A stretch of DNA of 45,017 nucleotides from a virus. Shown here piece after piece: positions 25,393 through 32,898 of this stretch. The notes beneath the pieces are model-generated. The model did not search any database and had not been told where the DNA came from. It worked only from the letters and a program-made list of their open reading frames with translations. Made by a program: the position numbers and the translations under genes. The first letter of the stretch is position 1; every line of letters starts with the position of its first letter. The stretch covers positions 1-45,017 of the IMG/VR virus record IMGVR_UViG_3300021180_000020, one strand, 5' to 3'.

Positions 25393-25580
25393 TCAAATAC
25401 GTCAGAGACAATATCACAGATGCTATAGATAATGGCTATAACTTTAATGATTATACTGATGAGGATCTTGCAGGTGATCTTATTGCATATGCTGAAAATA
25501 TGGAGAACAAAACATTTGAGGAGGTATTAGCAGCAGTCAAGGCTGTTCGAGCTGAAGGAATAGCATGTCAAAAGAGGTAG
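25371..25580 (+). CDS. Hypothetical helical protein
   Basis: A 69-residue acidic helical protein beginning MADTSTIIKYVRDNI. The start at 25371 is chosen because GGGAG lies eight bases before it; the upstream frame extension is a shadow of the membrane protein gene. It overlaps the previous gene by 22 bases. No domain is recognised. Confidence 0.65.
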   Translation: MADTSTIIKYVRDNITDAIDNGYNFNDYTDEDLAGDLIAYAENMENKTFEEVLAAVKAVRAEGIACQKR

Positions 25581-25583
25581 CAA

Positions 25584-26033
25584 ATGTGGGATGATCCTCT
25601 AGAATGGGAGAGAAATCGTTATTTCATATTGGTAGGACATACAGCAGTTCCAACTAATATGGAAGGATGGTCTAACTGGTTCGAAAAATATTGGGATAGT
25701 GGCGAAAGAACAGTAGCATTCACCAAAACAGATCTAATAGAAGTCAGCACTGTATTTCTAGGACTCAATCACAATTTCGATTTCGATGGTAGCGCCCCAT
25801 TGCTGTTTGAAACTATGGCGTTCCATAGAAGAAAAGAACCTAAGAAACTCATAAATAATCTAGAAATAGAATGGGATGGTGAAGAAACTATGCGTTGTAG
25901 CACATGGGAAGAAGCTGAGCTACAGCATAGAATGATGGTAGCAGAAGTTATCAGTAAGGAATATCTAGGAACACCTGAGCAACTCAAAGCTATGGTAGAG
26001 GCAATTTTCAATAATGGAGGCAAAGATGGATAG
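25584..26033 (+). CDS. Conserved phage protein, unknown
   Basis: A 149-residue protein with the widely seen phage segment STVFLGLNHNF ... SAPLLFETMAF followed by RCSTWEEAELQH. I recall this as a frequent early-region phage family without an assigned function. An extended ribosome-binding site, GAGGTAGCAA, stands at 25574-25583 immediately before the ATG. The following gene starts inside its last codons. Confidence 0.75.
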   Translation: MWDDPLEWERNRYFILVGHTAVPTNMEGWSNWFEKYWDSGERTVAFTKTDLIEVSTVFLGLNHNFDFDGSAPLLFETMAFHRRKEPKKLINNLEIEWDGEETMRCSTWEEAELQHRMMVAEVISKEYLGTPEQLKAMVEAIFNNGGKDG

Positions 26034-26304
26034 TAGTAATATTGATATAATATGCGCGCGCATCAAAATGGGTGTTGCGCCACATGTTCATTGCAGAGTT
26101 AAAAACTGTGATGAATGCTTGCACCCAATATGGGTAGCAGATAGCACTCCTGACATGAAAGGAGCGCGCTATCTTTGTATGCAGTGCGCTGATTGGAAAA
26201 ATGCCATAGGCATTCTACCACCTACTCAAGAGCAAAAAGATCAAATCGCGAGTTGGCAGGATGATCAAATGTCTGACGAACTGAGATCCAAAAATAAGAG
26301 GTAG
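26026..26304 (+). CDS. Zinc-ribbon-like protein
   Basis: A 92-residue protein with Cys-X4-Cys-X2-Cys near the start (HCRVKNCDECLHPIW) and Cys-X2-Cys later (YLCMQCADW), likely a zinc ribbon. GGAGG precedes the ATG at 26026. The protein overlaps the previous gene by eight bases. Zinc ribbons of this type bind nucleic acid or proteins; the target is not known. Confidence 0.7.
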   Translation: MDSSNIDIICARIKMGVAPHVHCRVKNCDECLHPIWVADSTPDMKGARYLCMQCADWKNAIGILPPTQEQKDQIASWQDDQMSDELRSKNKR

Positions 26305-26308
26305 CAAA

Positions 26309-26785
26309 ATGAAATTAAATGAGGTAGCAAGCGAAGGTGATCTGAGGTATTGGTTACAAGAATGGATATCAGAATGTGATGGGATACTAAAGCTAGAATG
26401 GATAGAGCCGATGATATATGGTAGCACTATCGGCGTGCCAGATTGCAAAATCAAATCAGGAAATCAATCTATCGGATTAGAGCTCAAATACCTCTTAAGT
26501 ACCAAAAAAGGAATAAAATGGGTGGTGCGCCCATCACAACGAAGATACCATCACATAAATGCTAAGGCTGGTGGACGAAGTGCATTATTGGCATATCTAG
26601 CAGCCAGATCAGAACTTGTGCTAGTGCGCGGCGACCATATCCCATTGCGAGATTACGCCACGGATAAGGAGTCTGGTTGCGCCCATGGATTAGTCATACT
26701 AGATTACATGAGTAAAGATAGCGATAAACAAGCCATATTTAAGTTAGAAAAACTGATCTTTAATGATGAGTACTGGGAGAAGTAA
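26309..26785 (+). CDS. VRR-NUC-like PD-(D/E)XK nuclease (putative)
   Basis: A 158-residue protein with the motif order of VRR-NUC/resolvase-like nucleases: GVPDCK (Asp45), GLELKY (Glu58, Lys60) and RPSQRRYH (Gln77). These make up a D-X12-E-X-K core with the distal Gln. VRR-NUC proteins cut branched DNA; in phages they assist recombination or the resolution of replication intermediates. An exact GAGGTAGCAA ribosome-binding sequence precedes the ATG. The C-terminal part contains a helical GKSE-free tail without further motifs. Confidence 0.7.
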   Translation: MKLNEVASEGDLRYWLQEWISECDGILKLEWIEPMIYGSTIGVPDCKIKSGNQSIGLELKYLLSTKKGIKWVVRPSQRRYHHINAKAGGRSALLAYLAARSELVLVRGDHIPLRDYATDKESGCAHGLVILDYMSKDSDKQAIFKLEKLIFNDEYWEK

Positions 26786-26786
26786 G

Positions 26787-26957
26787 ATGTGTCAACTTCT
26801 TTCTTACCACATCGCTCTTGAAAATGGTAAATGGAAAGTCTTTTTCCACAAAGATCGTAGGAGTGTGGTTTGGAGTGATCCTAAGGATTTATCTGATGCC
26901 ATACGTTATCTCAAATTAAAAGGCAAACTTAACGTATGGGAGAGATGTAATGACTAA
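26787..26957 (+). CDS. Hypothetical protein, 56 aa
   Basis: A 56-residue protein beginning MCQLLSYHIA, with the start at 26787 supported by GGGAGAAG upstream and the preceding stop at 26783-26785. Basic and aromatic (KWKVFFHKDRRSVVW). No family recognised. Its stop overlaps the next start by eight bases. Confidence 0.6.
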   Translation: MCQLLSYHIALENGKWKVFFHKDRRSVVWSDPKDLSDAIRYLKLKGKLNVWERCND

Positions 26958-27288
26958 GGATGAAGAAAAAGAACTCAAAATGTTCCTAAAAGAGCGTGAT
27001 GAACTATTCAGAAATCCCACTCTCGAAGCAGCGCAAGCTTGGTGGAGGAGACACCGCTATTCAACTCCATTTAGAGAAGACGTACCACTAGCAACGGTTC
27101 ATAAAGCCAGGTTACAGTGGCTAGATGCCACAGATGCCATGCTAGCCGAGAGTGTTAAATGGCTAGAAAATAATGGCTATAAATCTTCCCATTTTGACGC
27201 GCCACCACTCACACCAGAAACGCGTGACGCACAGCGAGTAATGTTGGGCAAGAAGCCATTAGGAGGCAGCAATGTTGAAGACACATGA
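26950..27288 (+). CDS. Hypothetical helical protein
   Basis: A 112-residue protein, helical throughout, beginning MTKDEEKELKMF, with WWRRHRYSTPF as its most distinctive segment. GGGAGAGA before the ATG supports the start. It overlaps both neighbours. Not recognised. Confidence 0.65.
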   Translation: MTKDEEKELKMFLKERDELFRNPTLEAAQAWWRRHRYSTPFREDVPLATVHKARLQWLDATDAMLAESVKWLENNGYKSSHFDAPPLTPETRDAQRVMLGKKPLGGSNVEDT

Positions 27289-27541
27289 TATACCAGAAAA
27301 CTATTGCCTCAACTGCGGCTATGCCATAAGTGGTGCCACCAGTGCTGGTCATAGTAATGCTCCAACAGAAAATGCTTTCGCCATCTGCTTTATGTGCGGT
27401 CACGTCATGGCCTTCACCAAAACACGCCACCTCAGAGAGATCACTAATGAAGAAGCACTAGGAATAGCAAACAATCAAGTAATATTAGAGATCCAAAAGT
27501 CAAGAGGATACGTCAGAAATGCCAGCCAAAAGAAAAACTAA
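27272..27541 (+). CDS. Zinc-finger protein, phage conserved
   Basis: An 89-residue protein with two Cys-X2-Cys pairs (YCLNCGYA and ICFMCGHV) spaced by about 20 residues containing His and Pro, a common small phage zinc-ribbon layout. The C-terminal tail is basic. GGAGGCAGCA stands directly before the ATG. Overlaps the previous gene by 17 bases and the next by 23. The function is unknown. Confidence 0.7.
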   Translation: MLKTHDIPENYCLNCGYAISGATSAGHSNAPTENAFAICFMCGHVMAFTKTRHLREITNEEALGIANNQVILEIQKSRGYVRNASQKKN

Positions 27542-27773
27542 GCTTGACGCGCCAGTAGATTGGCTGGGGCGCCCCAAACCAAAAGTCAAACCTCACCAAT
27601 TCTATTGCGTCATCTGCCAGAAGGTATATAAGAAAGGTTGGAGTGATGAGGAAGCAATGGAAGAGAAAAATGAACTGTACCCAGGCATTCCAACTACCGA
27701 GTGTGATTATCTTTGCGATGACTGTTTTCAGATTATGGAATCTATAAATACAAGCTATGGATGGAAGCCATAA
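27519..27773 (+). CDS. Zinc-ribbon protein
   Basis: An 84-residue protein with a basic N-terminus and two Cys-X2-Cys pairs (FYCVICQKVY and YLCDDCFQ), as in zinc ribbons. Overlaps the preceding gene. Partner not known. Confidence 0.65.
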   Translation: MPAKRKTKLDAPVDWLGRPKPKVKPHQFYCVICQKVYKKGWSDEEAMEEKNELYPGIPTTECDYLCDDCFQIMESINTSYGWKP

Positions 27774-27787
27774 ATGGAGGATATCAA

Positions 27788-28285
27788 ATGACACAACGTA
27801 AGAATGACCGTCCAGGCAGCGGAGTAGCGCCCAGACCACTAGATGAGGTCGAGCGCGAAATTGTGATGGCTGACATGCGCTACCTCATACAGAAAGAAAA
27901 AGAGAGTGGTGATTGGGCCAAATGGGAAGAATCACAGAAGAAACTATTTCCAAATTGGAATGATCTACCAGTTCGGTGGGTACCAGTTTTTGACCCACGA
28001 GTCATTCCAAATGACCCAAATATTGAAATCACGCATCATGCTGATGGTTTTACAATGGTATATAGAGCGCCCAGCGATATACGTCATGTTTATGTTGAAA
28101 TTAATGTGACAGATATATTGCCTATCACTGCTGAAACATTTGTACGTCGCGTTGGTCGCGCCCCAGAGAATGATGACCTTGAGCGATGTAATTGTGATCT
28201 GGCTGGGCAATTAGGACATACTAGCTGTGGATGGTGTACGCAGTGCCATAAGCCCAAGTTTATGTGTCTATGTGGGAGGTTGTAA
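27788..28285 (+). CDS. Cys-rich C-terminal protein, unknown
   Basis: A 165-residue protein starting MTQRKNDRPGSG at 27788, where GGAGGATATC gives the ribosome-binding site. The N-terminal two-thirds is ordinary; the last 40 residues are very Cys-rich (RCNCDLAGQLGHTSCGWC ... HKPKFMCLC), probably a compact metal-binding knuckle. Related tails are seen in some phage early proteins. Function unknown. The stop TAA overlaps the next ATG. Confidence 0.65.
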   Translation: MTQRKNDRPGSGVAPRPLDEVEREIVMADMRYLIQKEKESGDWAKWEESQKKLFPNWNDLPVRWVPVFDPRVIPNDPNIEITHHADGFTMVYRAPSDIRHVYVEINVTDILPITAETFVRRVGRAPENDDLERCNCDLAGQLGHTSCGWCTQCHKPKFMCLCGRL

Positions 28286-28506
28286 TGAAGTTGGAAAATT
28301 GGGAACCTGCTGGTGAATCTGAAGCCATAGCATGGCTCATCGAAGAAGCGCAAGAAGCCATATTGATGGCAGCGCGTAGCTTGCGATTTGGGATCGACAA
28401 CATACATGAGCAGCGCCCCAATAGAGAATATCTCCTCGATGAAATTGATGACCTTCTTAGGGCAGCCAGAGTTGCCAAACATTGGCTAGAGAAAGGGAGG
28501 AGGTGA
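28285..28506 (+). CDS. MazG-like NTP pyrophosphohydrolase (putative)
   Basis: A 73-residue, all-helical protein with the acidic pattern EExxE (residues 20-24) and ExxD (53-56) of all-alpha NTP pyrophosphohydrolases (MazG and dUTPase-like families); LRFGIDN lies between them, as in related phage proteins. Members clear non-canonical or excess nucleotides or lower ppGpp. It is shorter than most MazG domains, so activity is uncertain. GGAGGTT lies before the ATG at 28285. Confidence 0.6.
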   Translation: MKLENWEPAGESEAIAWLIEEAQEAILMAARSLRFGIDNIHEQRPNREYLLDEIDDLLRAARVAKHWLEKGRR

Positions 28507-28518
28507 ATTTGGTTGTAA

Positions 28519-28630
28519 AACGAATTCATATAACACAGATGATTATTGTAGAAATGAGGTTCAGTGGATTTTTGACGGATAACGAATTCATATAATACAG
28601 ATGATTATTGTAGAAATGAGGGTCAGTGGA
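28519..28630. repeat. Tandem 62-bp repeat, two copies
   Basis: Two 50-base copies at 28519-28568 and 28581-28630 differ at only two positions and are spaced 62 bases apart. The short sequence TTGTAAAACG occurs before the first copy (28513-28522) and once more after the second (near 28638). The block lies between the end of the early operon and the GC-rich island. Role unknown: duplication at a recombination junction, or protein-binding iterons. Confidence 0.85.
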
Positions 28631-28659
28631 AAATTGATTGTAAAACGCGGACGGTCACC

Positions 28660-28845
28660 ATGGCCACCATGTGCGAAACAGGTAAAACAGAAGATGGCGA
28701 CTGGACCTTCGACAAAACCGAAGGTGCCTACGACCGATCGGTGAGAACAAAACACGAACGGCGCGACGATTGCTTTAGAGGGCCGTCGAGCGGTTTCGAC
28801 GTGTTTCCGCTAGGCGCATACCTGCGAACTATTCGAGGGCATTAG
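28660..28845 (+). CDS. Possible small protein in GC-rich island (weak)
   Basis: An open frame of 61 codons (MATMCETGKTEDGDWTFDK...) in the GC-rich section, with no clear ribosome-binding site. A different frame (28601-28744, 47 codons; basic, ending KPKVPTTDR) overlaps it and looks at least as protein-like. One of the two may be real. The rest of 28507-29053 holds only repeats and structured non-coding sequence. Confidence 0.2.
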   Translation: MATMCETGKTEDGDWTFDKTEGAYDRSVRTKHERRDDCFRGPSSGFDVFPLGAYLRTIRGH

Positions 28846-28920
28846 ACGACGCTGCAAACGCATTTAAACGCCTATTGCAAACAACAACATAGGCGACAAC
28901 GCGCAATGCATGTTCGTCAC

Positions 28921-28953
28921 AACATTACAAAATGTTAATGCAAATGTAATGTT
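28921..28953. promoter_or_regulatory. 9-bp inverted repeat
   Basis: AACATTACA (28921-28929) and TGTAATGTT (28945-28953) form a perfect inverted repeat around 15 bases. It lies about 100 bases before the cassette gene at 29054 and overlaps possible promoter-like hexamers (TTACAA, 16-base spacer, TAATGT). It could be an operator or an RNA hairpin. Confidence 0.5.
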
Positions 28954-28984
28954 GCTAACGTCGTTTATGTGTATTGTGTTTCTT

Positions 28985-29034
28985 GCGCCGCGCGATTGCG
29001 GTGCACCGCTTCCGCTGCGTGCGGCGCGGTTTTT
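28985..29034 (+). terminator. Terminator-like structure ahead of the cassette gene
   Basis: GCGCCGC (28985-28991) pairs with GCGGCGC (29021-29027), enclosing a 12-base palindrome GCGGTGCACCGC (28998-29009). TTTTT follows at 29030-29034. It ends 20 bases before the start codon of the 164-residue gene. It is either the terminator of the upstream transcript or an attenuator in this gene's leader. Confidence 0.6.
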
Positions 29035-29053
29035 CCCTAACGGAGTAGAAAAA

Positions 29054-29548
29054 ATGTCTTCGAATGTATCCTCGAAAGTCTCGGATGTGCTCGCGCAAGT
29101 TAGCGCGGAGAATGCCGAATTGCGCACTAGCATTGCCGCTCTTATTGCTGCAACGGCGCAAACGAACGAAACCGTTGCTGCACTCGCGCAAGCCTCGCTT
29201 GTTAAGACGCGCGCACCGCGCACCGCGAAAATTGCGGTGCAAATGTCGCCCGCAGATGCAGATGCTGCTATGTGCGGTTTCGTTAAGAAAGGCCCGCGTA
29301 GGGATTTTTTCTTGGCGGTGCGCGAACTGCCGAACGGCGTTTATCCTCTTGCGGACTTCGCGGGCGTTTCGCTTGCGGACGCGCAGGTTGTGTATCGTCG
29401 CCTAAGCGGCTTGCGAACGGGCGGGCGGGTGACCGAGAGCTTTTTCGAGCGCCTCGGATTTTCCCTCGCAATCGATAACGAGGTGCGCGGCAAGGCGGAC
29501 ATACACGTTATCCGCGCGGAAAAGGCGGCTGAGGAGAACGTCGCCTAA
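29054..29548 (+). CDS. Cassette protein with coiled-coil N-terminus, unknown
   Basis: A 164-residue protein in a GC-rich section with codon use (many GCG, CGC) unlike its AT-rich neighbours. Residues 1-55 form an Ala-rich coiled coil (VSAENAELRTSIAAL); a basic linker follows (KTRAPRTAK); the C-terminal domain (about 75-150) resembles a winged helix. The start at 29054 has GGAG nine bases before it; an upstream extension of the frame is rejected for lack of a site. Flanked by terminator-like hairpins on both sides, it has the marks of a moron, an independently expressed extra gene. Possible DNA-binding protein. Confidence 0.7.
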   Translation: MSSNVSSKVSDVLAQVSAENAELRTSIAALIAATAQTNETVAALAQASLVKTRAPRTAKIAVQMSPADADAAMCGFVKKGPRRDFFLAVRELPNGVYPLADFAGVSLADAQVVYRRLSGLRTGGRVTESFFERLGFSLAIDNEVRGKADIHVIRAEKAAEENVA

Positions 29549-29557
29549 TCGACTAAC

Positions 29558-29584
29558 GAGCGGTGCGCAAGCACCGCTCTTTTC
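29558..29584 (+). terminator. Intrinsic terminator
   Basis: A perfect 9-base stem GAGCGGTGC / GCACCGCTC with a GCAA tetraloop, followed by TTTTCTT. It begins ten bases after the stop codon of the 164-residue cassette gene. Confidence 0.92.
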
Positions 29585-29611
29585 TTGCCCTCTTGCATCA
29601 GGAAAATATCC

Positions 29612-29824
29612 ATGTTCAAAATATACGAAGGCCATTGGCTCGACGGTATTCACTCGCGCGTTAAAGACTTTGATGATGAAATCAAAGCGCGCGCCCACAT
29701 CGAAGCCCAACCACATGGCGGGCACTATGCCATATTCATTCGCGGGTTCGACGGGCGTGACAGATCATGCGCCCTTTGGTCATACCACGGGAAATGGATC
29801 CAACACAATATCACAGGATATTGA
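29612..29824 (+). CDS. Small cassette protein, unknown
   Basis: A 70-residue protein beginning MFKIYEGHWLDG, with AGGA nine bases upstream. Aromatic and charged (AIFIRGFDGRDRSCALWSYHG). It lies between two intrinsic terminators, so its expression needs read-through or a promoter near 29585. No family recognised. Confidence 0.6.
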   Translation: MFKIYEGHWLDGIHSRVKDFDDEIKARAHIEAQPHGGHYAIFIRGFDGRDRSCALWSYHGKWIQHNITGY

Positions 29825-29846
29825 TGGGGCGCAAAGCCCCATTTTT
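29825..29846 (+). terminator. Intrinsic terminator
   Basis: Stem TGGGGC / GCCCCA with loop GCAAA and a following TTTTT. It starts one base after the stop codon of the 70-residue gene and marks the end of the cassette and of plus-strand transcription before the origin-like region. Confidence 0.9.
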
Positions 29847-29849
29847 ATG

Positions 29850-30447
29850 GCCCATACCATTCAAACCATGATTTGAGTTTGTTGAATGGTTGATTGTCAA
29901 ATCATGATTTGAGTTTGGTGAATGGCTGATTATCATTTTCGGATCGAGGATATACATTTGTGATCACCAGAAGTCATCACCATATACTCTTACTGATTAT
30001 CAGAAGTTGATTGATTTTTATTGATTGGCTGATGATATCATGGCTTCATTGACTGACTTTGGATGCGCCACCATGGAGTGATTGACCACGGTTCATCAGC
30101 CATTGACTGAAGTCAGGAGCGCACCATTGATTAACACTATTGATCATCCATTTCTGATTTCCAGAAGCTGACCCAGAAGCGCCCCATATCATACTATTAT
30201 CCTATTTATCCTATTTCAATAAAAATAAACAGGACAGGAAAAGCGCAACGATTACAGGCACTTACCAATGGTTGTCCGGTTTGTCCGGTTAGTCTGTTTA
30301 TTTTCCATACCTTTCGCGCGAACCTTGAAATACAGCGATGTGTGACCAGCAAACAGGACTCATTTGGTTCACCTAAAAACCCTGTGGAATCATACACTTA
30401 CACTCGAAAGTTAATTTAAAACATTAACCGGACGGATTGCAATAATT
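29850..30447. other. Gene-free repeat region, possible replication origin
   Basis: About 600 bases without a supportable gene, lying between convergent transcripts and beside the primase/helicase gene. It begins with two 35-base tandem repeats (29861-29895 and 29897-29931; three differences). Each is built around TCAAAYCATGATTTGA, a perfect 16-base palindrome in the second copy. ACCATTCAA (29856-29864) and TTGAATGGT (29882-29890) form another inverted repeat. The rest is packed with TGATT, TGACTGA and CAGAAG words, then TGTCCGGT twice (near 30275-30292). Iterons, palindromes and a neighbouring helicase gene suggest a replication origin; it is not proven. Confidence 0.5.
29861..29931. repeat. 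35-bp tandem repeat with internal palindrome
   Basis: Copies at 29861-29895 and 29897-29931 match at 32 of 35 positions. The second contains the perfect palindrome TCAAATCATGATTTGA. These look like protein-binding iterons at the edge of the proposed origin. Confidence 0.85.
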
Positions 30448-32013
30448 TCAAAATAAATTATGACTACTCATGATATTTGATTCAGTATACGTAGGAAGCG
30501 ACCATTCTGACTCACTACCATAATCATAATCCGTTTTTAATCTGTAATTCATTACCATTCGACACATTTCCAATTTCGGAAAAACATGCACATTCAATCT
30601 CTCGGTATTACCTGGACTACCACTAGTATATTTTTGGTCACTTACTACCATTGACTTAACCTTACCATTTTTATGGTGTTCTATTCTACCAGTGGATATA
30701 TCAGGTATCAACTCATATAGTTTCATACCAAAACTTCTTTCATTATATCTATTACGGTCACCCATCCTATTCTGGGCGCGACAAAAATCCATATACAATT
30801 TCTCTTTGATAACCCAATAACCCATATCGTCTTGTTTGACAAATGGCAATTTACCTGAACATAATAGATCAAACCACCATTTCTCTACTCCAGACATATT
30901 TTGGGTTTTTTGCTCTATGAGAGCTTCAGTAACCAATGCTGTTCTAAGATTGACATCAATAGTATGGTTCATAAATACATACATGAGCGCCTCAAATCCG
31001 CCATTATTTAATTCATTTTCGAGTGAATCAAAATAAATTTTGTCATCTTTACGATCACCATTTACATTGAGAACGAAAAATCTGCGCTCATCTTCTGTAG
31101 CTGGTACGACCCAATCAGAATTACTCATCATTATGACTCTGATATAATTGATAACTGTTCTGCCTGGTAAATTCTTTGGATTAATAAATAATGTTTCGCC
31201 AGATATAGTCTGTTTAAATGTGGATTCATGAGCTCTATCGCCAGCCCAAATAGCTTCTTCAATAGCCATTAATAATACATTTTCCAAATGATCGTTATGA
31301 TTGCCGAATATGCTATTCTTATTATCAATGGTAATATATAGTTTCTTGCGTCTGGGCGCGTCAAGTTTGCCATTCATCAATATGCCTAATGTTTTGGCTA
31401 AAAATGATTTACCAATACCTTTGAGTCCTCTCAATACTACAGCGGTATCATATTTCTTCCATGGCTCTTGGAAAATTTGAGATAACCAACACATAAGCCA
31501 GTTATAATGAATATCATTATTATTGCATATGATTTGCTTAATGAAATCCAAAAATAGATGACAATCACCTTTGTTTGGTTCAATTGCAAATCCGGTCCAT
31601 GTATTATATAATCCATTACGCATAATTTTAGCATCAAATTTCCATTTTGGATCAAATATAATGCCACGCTCATATGTGCGGCGCAATGGATATTCAAGCC
31701 ATAATTTGCTAACTTGAAATGTTTTTGGTTCTCCGTTATCCATTTGAACTATTCTAATATTTTCTAATGAATCTACAAAATCCTTTTTTGACATTAAATG
31801 ATATTCACTAGGTATTCTTTCGTTGAGAATCATAAATTTACCTAATATCCATATGATTGCATAATATTGGTCAACCCAATCTATTGCTGCTTGTTTGGAA
31901 TCAAGTTGGGGCGCACCATGAGCAGATGATTGTTTTTGTTGAAATTCTGGATATTGTGAGAGATTGGAGATTTGTTCTGGACGAACTGGTGTATCATCAA
32001 AATCGTCTGCCAT
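30448..32013 (-). CDS. Replicative helicase/primase-type ATPase (DUF5906, SF3-like)
   Basis: A 521-residue protein of the phage/plasmid DUF5906 group. The ATPase core has Walker A GLKGIGKS (196-203), an acidic B region (LLMAIEEAIWAG), and the typical RVIMMSNSDWVVPATEDERRFFVLNV segment. The N-terminal 180 residues have no primase catalytic motif I can see, so this is probably the helicase part, with the priming function elsewhere. It is transcribed towards the proposed origin. SF3-like helicases load at phage origins; adjacency here fits. Confidence 0.82.
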   Translation of the reverse strand: MADDFDDTPVRPEQISNLSQYPEFQQKQSSAHGAPQLDSKQAAIDWVDQYYAIIWILGKFMILNERIPSEYHLMSKKDFVDSLENIRIVQMDNGEPKTFQVSKLWLEYPLRRTYERGIIFDPKWKFDAKIMRNGLYNTWTGFAIEPNKGDCHLFLDFIKQIICNNNDIHYNWLMCWLSQIFQEPWKKYDTAVVLRGLKGIGKSFLAKTLGILMNGKLDAPRRKKLYITIDNKNSIFGNHNDHLENVLLMAIEEAIWAGDRAHESTFKQTISGETLFINPKNLPGRTVINYIRVIMMSNSDWVVPATEDERRFFVLNVNGDRKDDKIYFDSLENELNNGGFEALMYVFMNHTIDVNLRTALVTEALIEQKTQNMSGVEKWWFDLLCSGKLPFVKQDDMGYWVIKEKLYMDFCRAQNRMGDRNRYNERSFGMKLYELIPDISTGRIEHHKNGKVKSMVVSDQKYTSGSPGNTERLNVHVFPKLEMCRMVMNYRLKTDYDYGSESEWSLPTYTESNIMSSHNLF

Positions 32014-32034
32014 AGTGCGCCCACCCTATTGTGA

Positions 32035-32268
32035 TTATATGATATTTATTGAACCTGGTATAGATTTGGATATGACATCAAAGGCTGCTTGAGCTTCATC
32101 TCTGTTTCTCATTTTAAATAAATAAGAATTGTCTTTACCTAAAAATTTGACTTTCAATACCCAATATCCTAATTCTTTCTCTTCATAATCCTCCCATATC
32201 TTATCTGTTATAGATACACTTATTGCATTGTTGAGATTGAATAGTTTATTTTGAATATGAATCCACAT
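32035..32268 (-). CDS. Hypothetical protein, 77 aa
   Basis: A 77-residue protein beginning MWIHIQNKLFNL with regular beta strands and a C-terminal helix, of unknown function. A GAGGTAGCA ribosome-binding sequence (32269-32277, minus strand) precedes the ATG, the same as used elsewhere in this phage. First or second gene of the replication operon. Confidence 0.65.
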   Translation of the reverse strand: MWIHIQNKLFNLNNAISVSITDKIWEDYEEKELGYWVLKVKFLGKDNSYLFKMRNRDEAQAAFDVISKSIPGSINII

Positions 32269-32291
32269 TGCTACCTCCCATTATCATATTA

Positions 32292-32492
32292 TTACGCTGC
32301 GAATAAGTCACGCTTCTTGGGCGCCTCAACAGAAGCGGCTTCAATAGCCTCAATAATTTTCTTCTTGTTTTGATAACCTCTTTGCCTACAAACGTTTGAG
32401 CAAAATCTCTGCGTTGGCTGAATTTTAATAAATTCGTCTCCGCAATCTGCACATCTGATGATATGTTTTTTTAGTACTTCTGGATCAATCAT
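32292..32492 (-). CDS. Small zinc-finger protein
   Basis: A 66-residue protein with Cys-X2-Cys (RCADCGDEF) and Cys-X3-Cys (QRFCSNVCRQR), a zinc-finger of the kind seen in phage DNA-binding or ribosome-associated small proteins; the C-terminus is helical and charged. First gene of the minus-strand replication operon, just downstream of the divergent region at 32493-32610. Confidence 0.7.
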   Translation of the reverse strand: MIDPEVLKKHIIRCADCGDEFIKIQPTQRFCSNVCRQRGYQNKKKIIEAIEAASVEAPKKRDLFAA

Positions 32493-32503
32493 GGTTCTCT
32501 CCT

Positions 32504-32525
32504 GCTACCGGAAAACGACGGTAGC
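32504..32525. promoter_or_regulatory. 7-bp inverted repeat in divergent region
   Basis: GCTACCG (32504-32510) and CGGTAGC (32519-32525) flank eight bases in the 118-base gap between the replication operon (minus) and the packaging-related gene pair (plus). A possible operator or leader hairpin. No convincing promoter pair was found here by eye. Confidence 0.45.
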
Positions 32526-32610
32526 ACAATCCGCGGAGCAGCGATAGTACTTTCTTTTTATGTTGATTTTCAGCCTTAATTCTGCCGCAATTTTCATGTA
32601 TCATATCGAT

Positions 32611-32898
32611 ATGTCCGAGGACTCAATTGAAACTGCACGCGAGCGCGCCACAAGGATCTGGCGGAATCAGTGGATTCAAAGACAATCACAACTTCACCAA
32701 CAAGAACCGTCCCCATCAATTGAGCAAGAACGCTTATTGAATCAAGGCAGAACTAAATTGATTAGAGCTATTAATAAAGTATTTGATGAGCACAAACATA
32801 CATTGACATTAGAATATTATAAGTTGGCCATTAATAGTAGACGAAGGAAGCTGTTGGAAGAAAAGCTGAAGCGTTTGGAGCACCACCAGAATGACTGA
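32611..32898 (+). CDS. Hypothetical helical protein
   Basis: A 95-residue, Arg/Gln/Glu-rich helical protein beginning MSEDSIETARERATR, chosen over upstream ATGs because the sequence becomes protein-like from there; none has a good ribosome-binding site, so the start is uncertain and could be near-leaderless. It precedes and overlaps the small-terminase-like gene. Confidence 0.5.
   Translation: MSEDSIETARERATRIWRNQWIQRQSQLHQQEPSPSIEQERLLNQGRTKLIRAINKVFDEHKHTLTLEYYKLAINSRRRKLLEEKLKRLEHHQND

Noticed and set aside
28572-28596. Promoter formed by TTGACG and TATAAT in the 62-base repeat
   Set aside because: Spacer is only 13 bases, too short for sigma70 RNA polymerase.
29064-29405. Arg-rich open frames overlapping the cassette gene in other frames and on the other strand
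   Set aside because: Typical shadows in GC-rich coding DNA; the chosen frame has a ribosome-binding site and a sensible protein.
30206-30397. 63-codon open frame on the minus strand inside the origin-like region
   Set aside because: No ribosome-binding site, low-complexity hydrophobic end, and it overlaps repeat-rich sequence that already looks non-coding.
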